Assembly: GCA_964439135.1 (NCBI GenBank)
Contig: CAYTNN010000272.1
Coordinates: 1 to 5,152 of the forward strand
Length of the DNA: 5,152 nt
Reading direction: 5' to 3'
Source: JAFGPJ01 sp964439135
GTDB lineage: Bacteria > Planctomycetota > Phycisphaerae > Sedimentisphaerales > Anaerobacaceae
Numbering within the stretch: the stretch's first letter is position 1; every line of letters begins with the position of its first letter. The translations under genes and the position numbers were made by a program. The notes beneath the pieces are model-generated. The model was not told where the DNA came from, did no database searches, and saw only the letters and a list, made by a program, of their open reading frames with translations. Positions 1 through 5,152 of the stretch are shown here, in pieces.

Positions 1-384
1 TCGTACCTGCACATCGGAGCCTGGTTCATCGAGGGCCTGGGCGGCATCATACCCGATCCGGCCGGGCCGGGATACAAGCGTTTCATTATAAAGCCGGGTG
101 TGCTCAGGAACCAGCCTCTCGATTGGGTCAAAGCAAAATTCGAATCTCCGTATGGAACGATACGAAGCGAGTGGCGGATTCAAAATGTAACGCTCGAACT
201 GAAAGTTGCCGTTCCGCCCAATACGATCGCCACCATTTATATACCGACTTCTGATCCGAAATCGATCAAAGAAGGGAATATCCCCTTATCAAAAGCCCGT
301 GGAGTCAGGCGTTTGCGTGAGGAAAAAGGCCGCTGCGTACTTGAGATTCAATCCGGCCAATACACATTTGAGGCAAACTTGTGA
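1..384 (+). CDS. Alpha-L-rhamnosidase (GH78-type), C-terminal fragment
   Basis: This is the 3' end of a gene that begins before the window; the frame is open from base 1 to the TGA at 382-384 (127 codons). The start of the fragment reads SYLHIGAWFIEGLGGI, followed by PDPAGPGYKRFIIKP and then SPYGTIRSEW. This order (end of the alpha/alpha six-hairpin barrel, a PGYKRFxIxP strand, SPYGxIxSEW, then a beta-sandwich with VAVPPNTIATIYIP) is the usual C-terminus of bacterial GH78 alpha-L-rhamnosidases, which remove terminal rhamnose from pectic or algal polysaccharides and plant glycosides. The catalytic acidic residues lie upstream, outside the window, so activity cannot be judged. A GTG at 100 is an internal valine codon, not a start, because homology extends upstream of it. 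The next gene follows in the same direction after 42 nt, suggesting co-transcription. Family membership is fairly secure; the exact substrate is not known. Confidence 0.85.
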   Translation, partial: SYLHIGAWFIEGLGGIIPDPAGPGYKRFIIKPGVLRNQPLDWVKAKFESPYGTIRSEWRIQNVTLELKVAVPPNTIATIYIPTSDPKSIKEGNIPLSKARGVRRLREEKGRCVLEIQSGQYTFEANL

Positions 385-414
385 TGCCATAATAATAAAT
401 AATAACATTTATTC

Positions 415-421
415 AAAGGAG
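415..421 (+). promoter_or_regulatory. Ribosome binding site of the DUF2961-DUF1080 gene
   Basis: AAAGGAG ends 5 nt before the ATG at 427, a near-ideal Shine-Dalgarno match and spacing. It fixes the start codon. It sits at the end of a 42-nt very AT-rich spacer after the rhamnosidase stop codon. Confidence 0.8.
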
Positions 422-426
422 ACGTC

Positions 427-2046
427 ATGATTAACAGGATTGTTTTCGCAAAAGTGCTTTTTTTAACGCTCTCTGTTGTTACATTATGTCAGGGAACGGT
501 TGACGTCGTTGCCGAGCCGTATCTGCTGGATACGGGGCTTCTCTCGCGTTCGATCTCATTCGAGAATCCCACCGGCGCCCCGGGACAAGGCGGCAAAACG
601 GCCAGCCAGCTCGGTGCCGGAAGAAAAGGCTCGCCGGCAATGACACTCAACGCCGGGCAGGAGGTTCAGCTTTGCGACATCGAAGGCCCGGGCACGATTC
701 GGCATATCTGGATGACCACCAGCAATAATCCGCTCAACCTGCGGAGCCTCGTGCTGCGTGCATGGTGGGACGGCCAGGGACATCCGAGCATCGAATGCCC
801 GATCGGCGACCTTATGGGCTTTGCGCACGGCAAGGTCTTGCCGTACCACTCAGCGGTGCACTCGTTGGGCAGAAATGCCGGCATGAATATCTGGCTGCCC
901 ATGCCGTTCAATAAACGTGCGAAAATTACGCTGACCAACGAAGGCGAACAGAACGTGCCCTTGTTTTATCAGATTGATTACACGATTAAAGACAAGCACC
1001 CGGCTGGTGTTGGCCGGCTGCACGTGCTGTTCCGCAGGGAGAATCCGACGACAACCAAAAGCGACTTTGTCATGCTGCCGCAGCGAAAAAATAAAGGCCG
1101 CTTTATAGGCGCCGTTATCGGCATCCGCAACCTGACGCCCGGACAATGGTGGGGTGAAGGCGAGATCAAAGTCTATATGGACGGCGATACCGAATTTCCC
1201 ACCATCTGCGGCACGGGCAGCGAGGATTATGTGGGCCTGTCTTACGGCATGCAGCAGACGCCGTATCTCTACAACGGCTGCAATCTGGACGAGAACAATT
1301 TCGTCTCTATGTATCGCTGGCATCTTCCCGACCCGATTTCGTGGCAAAAGGAATGCCGAATCACAATCCAGCAGATCGCATGGAAGAACGGCCTTGCCGA
1401 GACGCAGGATGACTGGTCGAGCGCAACGTTCTGGTATGAGCCGGTGCCAAGTGCCGCCCTGCCGGAAATGCCCGATGTCACGCTGCGAACGGTCAATATC
1501 TGGTCCGACCCGAAGGGCATTGTCAAACTCTTCAACGGCAAGGATCTGACCGACTGGGAAACAAGCGGCGACGCCAAGTGGGCCGTACAGGACGGAATGC
1601 TCATCGGAACGCAGGGCGAGAACAACGCCCCGGGTGATTTGTTCACCATAGAAACTTACAAAGATTTTGTGGCAACCCTCACCTACCGGACCGAGTGGCC
1701 CTGCAACAGCGGCCTGTGGTTCCGTTTCCAGTCGCCGAATAAAGCGTACCAGGCGGATATCCTCGAATACAAGAATCCGGTGGCCTGGTCCGGCACGCTT
1801 TATTGTCCGGGCAAGCTTTTCCTTGCGATTAACGAGGACAAGACAATTGTGCATCGTGACGACTGGAATACGATTGTAGTACATGCCAAGGGCGACCACG
1901 TCCAGGTATGGCTTAACGGCCGCAAGACTGCCGACGTACACGACGAGACTACCGATTCAGGCAAGCTGGGATTCCAGGTCCACCCCGGCGCGGAATTCGG
2001 GCCGATGAAAATTATAGTACGCGAATTATCGCTCAGACCGCTTTAA
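427..2046 (+). CDS. Secreted DUF2961 (GH172-like) and DUF1080 fusion protein
   Basis: A 539-residue exported protein with two domains. Residues 1-30 form a signal peptide (Lys/Arg-containing start, hydrophobic VLFLTLSVVTL, likely cleavage after VVA at about 30). Residues about 35-345 are DUF2961: DIEGPGTIRHIW (84-95), PIGDLMG (125-131), WLPMPF (156-161), YQIDY (181-185), GTGSEDY (262-268) and YRWHLPDPI (296-304). DUF2961 is the fold of GH172, whose characterised members are exo-enzymes on alpha-fructofuranosyl and arabinofuranosyl links; Glu266 in GTGSEDY is my candidate catalytic residue. Residues about 366-538 are DUF1080/PF06439, with FNGKDLTDWE (369-378), WAVQDGMLIG (385-394), NSGLWFRF (427-434), YQADILEY (441-448) and WLNG (495-498). 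Members of this family act on 3-keto-glycosides or serve as glycan-binding sandwiches. The protein probably works in the periplasm or outside the cell beside the upstream rhamnosidase. Domain assignment is strong; the substrate is unknown, and an auxiliary binding role for DUF1080 is equally possible. Confidence 0.88.
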   Translation: MINRIVFAKVLFLTLSVVTLCQGTVDVVAEPYLLDTGLLSRSISFENPTGAPGQGGKTASQLGAGRKGSPAMTLNAGQEVQLCDIEGPGTIRHIWMTTSNNPLNLRSLVLRAWWDGQGHPSIECPIGDLMGFAHGKVLPYHSAVHSLGRNAGMNIWLPMPFNKRAKITLTNEGEQNVPLFYQIDYTIKDKHPAGVGRLHVLFRRENPTTTKSDFVMLPQRKNKGRFIGAVIGIRNLTPGQWWGEGEIKVYMDGDTEFPTICGTGSEDYVGLSYGMQQTPYLYNGCNLDENNFVSMYRWHLPDPISWQKECRITIQQIAWKNGLAETQDDWSSATFWYEPVPSAALPEMPDVTLRTVNIWSDPKGIVKLFNGKDLTDWETSGDAKWAVQDGMLIGTQGENNAPGDLFTIETYKDFVATLTYRTEWPCNSGLWFRFQSPNKAYQADILEYKNPVAWSGTLYCPGKLFLAINEDKTIVHRDDWNTIVVHAKGDHVQVWLNGRKTADVHDETTDSGKLGFQVHPGAEFGPMKIIVRELSLRPL

Positions 2047-2083
2047 GCGGGCGCTCGGGTTATGCCGGATAAGACGAGGTCTT
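2038..2083. other. Two small hairpins between convergent genes
   Basis: Two short inverted repeats lie where the two convergent genes meet. One is CCGC-TTTAA-GCGG (2038-2050), with the TAA stop of the glycosidase gene in its loop. The other is AAGAC-GAG-GTCTT (2071-2083). Neither is followed by a T run on either strand, so they are not convincing intrinsic terminators. They could weakly end transcription from both sides or be chance. No other terminator-like element is visible in the 44-nt gap. Confidence 0.2.
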
Positions 2084-2090
2084 GGCGGGA

Positions 2091-3449
2091 TCAGGCTGAA
2101 GATTCTGCCGCGGCTTCGTCCTGGATGTACTCTCTCTGTTTGTACCAGCGCGCGATCGGAATAAACAGTATTGCGGTTACTAACATAGCAATCATAAAGA
2201 ACCAGTAATAGCTGGCTCCGGGTAATTTACTCGTGCCGTCGGTGTTCCTGATCGTTTGATTGACCACCGCGGAGATGACATTGCCAAGCGAGATAGACAA
2301 AAGATTAATCGATTGAATCAAAGACTTCATCTTCTTCGGTGCCTGTGTATATGCGAACTCGAGTGCTGTGACGGAGACCATAACCTCGGCGCCGGTTAAG
2401 AAGATATAGGCGAAGAACTGCCATCCGATGGAAGGCCGGCCGCCGCTTGCGATCTGATTCTCAATCCATATCGGGACGAGAAAGCTGCCGGCAGTTAGAA
2501 ACATCCCGATACCGATTCGCCGAAGAGGTGTCATTTTCAAAAGTCGGTTTAGCGCAGGATAAATCAAGTATGAGAACACAGGTATCAGAATCATAACGAG
2601 AAATGGATTTGCCGCCTGCATTTGGGCGGGCCGCCAATTAATCCAAAGCCATCTTAATTTCATGTTCTCGGCCTGGAGGACCCAGGCGGATTCGGATTGG
2701 TAGAACAGCGCGAAAAACATAGCGACATAAACGAAGATAATACAGAGTTTGCCCAAGGTGATGATTCCATCTCTGTCAAGTGTCTCGAGCCAATCGATTT
2801 TACCGGAGGGTGGAATATGCACCAGCCTGCGACGGCCCAGCCAGTAGGCCATTGCGGCGATAATCATGAAGATCGCAGGAACGCCGAAGCCCACCCTGGG
2901 CCCATACTTGTCCAACAGAAACGGACAAAGAAACATAGAAACAGCCGCCCCCAGATTGATCGAAAAGTAGAACCAGCCATAGAACCTCTCGATCAAATGC
3001 TTGTTAGAAGGACCGAACTGATCTCCAACATTAGCCGAGACACATGGTTTGATAATACCGGAGCCAATAGCGATCAAAACCAGACCAGCGGTCAATCCCT
3101 GTCGTGTGTGGTCCCAGGCCAGAGCGAAGTATCCCGCACAATAAACCACTGAGAACAAAATGATGGTCTTGAACTTACCAAGCCAGACATCGGAAATTAC
3201 GGCACCGACGATCGCCATAAAATATACCGCAGCGGTAAACCAATGGAACCACGCTTTTGCCGATTCATCTGTCATTGTGCTTAGCGCGCCGTTCGGGCCC
3301 ATGAGATACTTAGTCATAAAGACTACAAGGATGGAACTCATGCCGTAAAAGGCAAACCTTTCCGCGGCCTCGTTGCTGAGAATATAGGGCATGCCGGAGG
3401 GCATTTTCTTCAATGGAACCGGTGCTGTCAGATATTTATTTTTAGCCAT
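2091..3449 (-). CDS. POT/PTR2-family proton-coupled oligopeptide transporter
   Basis: A 452-residue inner-membrane protein of the major facilitator superfamily, POT branch, which imports di- and tripeptides with protons. The family signature ExxERFxxYG is present on helix 1 as E27-A-A-E30-R31-F-A-F-Y-G. Other family blocks are VGAVISDVWLGKFKTI (81-96, helix 2/3 loop), GSGIIKP (129-135, with K134 as the expected substrate/proton-coupling lysine), FYFSINLGAA (160-169), SAWVLQAENM (254-263) and GAEVMVSVTALEFAYTQAP (353-371, with the conserved helix-10 acidic residue E355). I count about 12 hydrophobic helices. The helix 6-7 linker (about 206-231) is short and polar, so the extra HA/HB helix pair of many bacterial POTs seems absent, which fits the short length. 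The start at 3449 gives the usual short N-terminal tail before MPSGMPYI; M16 and M20 are later alternatives. No good Shine-Dalgarno precedes it. The gene is divergent from the M2 peptidase and convergent with the glycosidase gene. Transport of peptides is inferred from the family. Confidence 0.93.
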   Translation of the reverse strand: MAKNKYLTAPVPLKKMPSGMPYILSNEAAERFAFYGMSSILVVFMTKYLMGPNGALSTMTDESAKAWFHWFTAAVYFMAIVGAVISDVWLGKFKTIILFSVVYCAGYFALAWDHTRQGLTAGLVLIAIGSGIIKPCVSANVGDQFGPSNKHLIERFYGWFYFSINLGAAVSMFLCPFLLDKYGPRVGFGVPAIFMIIAAMAYWLGRRRLVHIPPSGKIDWLETLDRDGIITLGKLCIIFVYVAMFFALFYQSESAWVLQAENMKLRWLWINWRPAQMQAANPFLVMILIPVFSYLIYPALNRLLKMTPLRRIGIGMFLTAGSFLVPIWIENQIASGGRPSIGWQFFAYIFLTGAEVMVSVTALEFAYTQAPKKMKSLIQSINLLSISLGNVISAVVNQTIRNTDGTSKLPGASYYWFFMIAMLVTAILFIPIARWYKQREYIQDEAAAESSA

Positions 3450-3457
3450 AATCGCGT

Positions 3458-3486
3458 ATATTACTCAGGTTGCCGTCCGAATTCAA
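3458..3486 (-). promoter_or_regulatory. Predicted sigma70-type promoter of the transporter gene
   Basis: On the minus strand, TTGAAT (3481-3486) is separated by exactly 17 nt from TAATAT (3458-3463). Each hexamer matches the consensus at 4 of 6 positions. The -10 box ends only 8 nt before the ATG at 3449, so the transcript would begin at or within a base or two of the start codon. The prediction rests on sequence only. Confidence 0.45.
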
Positions 3487-3548
3487 AGAAGAAATTCCGG
3501 AACCTTAAAAATAGGTCAATATGACATCCGGACAATTCGAGAACCTGC

Positions 3549-3577
3549 TTGATTTCGAAAGTCAGACATGGTAACAT
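3549..3577 (+). promoter_or_regulatory. Predicted sigma70-type promoter of the M2 peptidase gene
   Basis: TTGATT (3549-3554) is followed after 17 nt by TAACAT (3572-3577), preceded by TG at 3569-3570, an extended -10 arrangement. Each hexamer matches consensus at 4 of 6 positions. Transcription would start near 3584, giving a leader of about 58 nt. It does not overlap the promoter predicted for the divergent gene; about 62 nt separate the two -35 boxes. Confidence 0.45.
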
Positions 3578-3586
3578 CCCGCGGGA
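3577..3586. repeat. 10-bp perfect palindrome at the predicted start site
   Basis: TCCCGCGGGA is a perfect 10-bp palindrome that begins at the last base of the predicted -10 box and covers the predicted transcription start of the peptidase gene. The position is that of an operator, but there is only one copy and it is short, so it may be chance in a moderately GC-rich genome. Confidence 0.25.
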
Positions 3587-3627
3587 AGAGAGGTGTTGGT
3601 GACAAAATGGCAACACGGCATTAGATT

Positions 3628-3632
3628 AGGAG
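3628..3632 (+). promoter_or_regulatory. Ribosome binding site of the M2 peptidase gene
   Basis: AGGAG lies 9 nt before the ATG at 3642, a good spacing. An earlier ATG at 3634 is only 1 nt from this site and is followed by two codons and a stop, so this site decides for 3642 as the true start. Confidence 0.7.
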
Positions 3633-3641
3633 CATGAAACA

Positions 3642-5152
3642 ATGAAAACACTTTTAATCCTGATTGTGATGTTGACAGCAGGTATTTTCCTTTTCGGTTG
3701 CGCACCGAATACCAGGCAAAATGATCTGAAAGGATTTATCACAGCACATGAGGAAAAGGTCAAGCCGCTGGCGAAGCAGCAGAGTCTTGCCTGGTGGGAC
3801 GCGGCAACCACAGGTAAGCCGGAGGATTACGAAAGAGCAAGCAGCCTGACACTACAGATTCGCCAGATTTACAGCGATCCTCAGGAGTTTGCATTGCTCA
3901 AAGACTGGAAAGAATCCGGACAGGTCAAGGATGCTTTATCCGCGCGGCAGTTGGACGTGCTGTACAGAAGCTATCTTGGAAACCAGATAGAACCCGAGAT
4001 GCTCAAGACAATCGTCGATTTAAGCACGGAAATTGAAGAGAACTTCAGCACCTTCCGGGGCACCATTCAAGAAGAAAAGGTCACCGATAATGAAATTAAG
4101 GAAATCCTGAAAAACCAGGCAGATTCAAGCAAGAGAAAGCAGGCTTGGCTGGCGAGCAAGCAAGTCGGGACGGTAGTTGCGAAAGACCTTATCCGGCTGG
4201 TCAAACTGCGCAATCAGGTTGCCAAGAATTTGGGCTTCGAGAACTACCATACAATGTACCTTACCATCGTCGAGCAGGACGTCGATGAACTGGATAAGAT
4301 CTTTGCCGAACTTTATGAACTAACAAACGCTCCCTTTGCAGCATTGAAGGCCGATCTTGACAAGAAGCTCGCAGCCAACTGTGGCATCGAAGTTTCACAG
4401 CTTATGCCGTGGCATTACCATGATCCGTTCTTCCAGGAAACGCCAATGGTTTACGAACTGGATTTGGACGCGTATTACGCTGACAAGGATGTCAAGGAAC
4501 TGGCGGCAACCTTCTACGCAGGAATCGGATTCGACGTCGAGTCGGTGCTTGCCAAAAGTGACCTGTACGAGCGGGAGGGCAAAAATCCGCATGCCTTCTG
4601 CACGGATATCGACAGGGAAGGTGATGTGCGAATACTCTGCAATATCAAGAACAACGAGTCGTGGATGGAAACAACACTGCACGAGCTTGGGCACGCCGTA
4701 TACGATAAATATCACGATCCCGAGGTGCCGTATCTGCTGCGCGAGCCGGCGCATGCTTTTACCACCGAGGCCATTGCCATGTTCTTTGGTCGGCTGAGTC
4801 GCAATCCGGCATGGATGCAGCAGATGTTGAACCTTTCGGACGAGCAACGCCGGGAGATTGAAAAGGTCAGCGACAAGTACATGCAGCTCAAACAGCTTAT
4901 CTTCGCACGCTGGGCAATGGTGATGTACGACTTCGAGAAGCAGCTTTACGCTGATCCGGATCAGGATTTGAATTCCCTGTGGTGGCGATTGGTCGAGAAA
5001 TACCAGTTCGTCAGGAGACCCGAAGGCCGAGATGCGCCCGACTGGGCCGCCAAGATACACTTCGCCATTGCCCCGTGCTACTATCACAACTATATGTTGG
5101 GCGAGCTGCTGGCCTCTCAATTGCATAACCGTATCGTCCACAAGGAACTAAA
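3642..5152 (+). CDS. M2-family zinc peptidase lipoprotein (ACE homologue), 3' end cut off
   Basis: The frame is open from the ATG at 3642 to the window edge (503 codons); bacterial M2 proteins usually run somewhat longer, so only the C-terminal end is missing. Residues 1-20 are a lipoprotein signal (hydrophobic stretch ending LFG-C20), predicting a membrane-anchored protein outside the cytoplasm. The zinc site is HELGH (H347, E348, H351) with the third ligand E376 in FTTEAIA, spaced as in angiotensin-converting enzyme (HEMGH...FHEAIG). Further matches to ACE are H317-A318 (ACE H353-A354), LNSLWWRL...KYQ (about 446-458), K471, H473 and Y480 (ACE K511, H513, Y520). MPWHYHDPFFQ at 255-265 is typical of bacterial M2 members. 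The family are peptidyl-dipeptidases that release C-terminal dipeptides. All catalytic residues I can place are intact. The divergent neighbour is a di/tripeptide transporter, which suggests joint peptide use. Family assignment is strong; substrate preference is not known. Confidence 0.92.
   Translation, partial: MKTLLILIVMLTAGIFLFGCAPNTRQNDLKGFITAHEEKVKPLAKQQSLAWWDAATTGKPEDYERASSLTLQIRQIYSDPQEFALLKDWKESGQVKDALSARQLDVLYRSYLGNQIEPEMLKTIVDLSTEIEENFSTFRGTIQEEKVTDNEIKEILKNQADSSKRKQAWLASKQVGTVVAKDLIRLVKLRNQVAKNLGFENYHTMYLTIVEQDVDELDKIFAELYELTNAPFAALKADLDKKLAANCGIEVSQLMPWHYHDPFFQETPMVYELDLDAYYADKDVKELAATFYAGIGFDVESVLAKSDLYEREGKNPHAFCTDIDREGDVRILCNIKNNESWMETTLHELGHAVYDKYHDPEVPYLLREPAHAFTTEAIAMFFGRLSRNPAWMQQMLNLSDEQRREIEKVSDKYMQLKQLIFARWAMVMYDFEKQLYADPDQDLNSLWWRLVEKYQFVRRPEGRDAPDWAAKIHFAIAPCYYHNYMLGELLASQLHNRIVHKEL

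Noticed and set aside
368..395. Possible internal promoter TTGAGG, 16 nt, TAATAA before the DUF2961-DUF1080 gene
   Set aside because: The -10 box matches at only 3 of 6 positions and the spacer is AT-rich, so such a match is expected by chance.
401..413. Inverted repeat AATAA-cat-TTATT in the spacer before the DUF2961-DUF1080 gene
   Set aside because: The stem is only five A/T pairs, too weak for a terminator or regulatory hairpin.
472..487. Lipobox (VTLC) in the signal peptide of the DUF2961-DUF1080 protein
   Set aside because: The residue before the Cys is Leu, not Gly/Ala/Ser, so a lipoprotein signal is unlikely; ordinary signal peptidase cleavage after VVA fits better.
850..1941. 363-codon minus-strand open frame inside the DUF2961-DUF1080 gene
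   Set aside because: It lies in exact codon register opposite a well-supported gene, so it stays open simply because TTA, CTA and TCA codons are rare in the sense frame. It has no recognisable family features.
2697..3152. 151-codon plus-strand open frame opposite the transporter
   Set aside because: It is in codon register with the transporter on the other strand, is rich in polar residues complementary to membrane helices, and has no family resemblance.
3607..3622. Sigma54-like -24/-12 element (ATGGCAAC... region) before the M2 gene
   Set aside because: The GG is not followed by GC at the required 10-nt spacing, so the invariant core is missing.
4395..5141. 248-codon minus-strand open frame inside the M2 peptidase gene
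   Set aside because: Same register effect opposite a gene with clear catalytic motifs; the translation resembles no family I recognise.

Overview
The window holds four protein-coding genes, two cut by its edges, in two functional halves. The left half (about 1-2046, + strand) is a carbohydrate-degradation segment. It has the C-terminal end of a probable GH78-type alpha-L-rhamnosidase, then, 42 nt downstream, a secreted two-domain protein: an N-terminal DUF2961 domain (the fold of glycoside hydrolase family GH172) fused to a C-terminal DUF1080/PF06439 domain (3-keto-disaccharide hydrolase-like, concanavalin-type). The spacing and a strong ribosome binding site suggest one transcription unit for exported enzymes acting on rhamnose-containing plant or algal glycans.

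The right half (about 2091-5152) is a peptide-utilisation segment. A POT/PTR2 proton-coupled oligopeptide transporter lies on the minus strand, convergent with the glycosidase unit (44 nt between stop codons). It is divergent from a lipoprotein M2-family zinc peptidase (angiotensin-converting-enzyme homologue) on the plus strand, which runs off the right edge. The 192-nt divergent intergenic region carries a plausible sigma70-type promoter for each direction. The natural reading is that the exported peptidyl-dipeptidase releases dipeptides and the transporter imports them.

Mixed GH78 / DUF2961-DUF1080 gene content, moderate GC, exported enzymes and an M2 lipoprotein fit a Gram-negative, polymer-degrading bacterium of the PVC group, most likely a planctomycete of the Phycisphaerae/Sedimentisphaerales kind. 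This is inference from gene content, not from a marker gene; Bacteroidota or Acidobacteriota are not excluded.

No tRNA, rRNA, CRISPR array, insertion sequence or attachment site was seen. I found no clearly undescribed system. The items most worth checking are the DUF2961-DUF1080 fusion, the divergent peptidase/transporter pair, and a possibly leaderless transporter mRNA.
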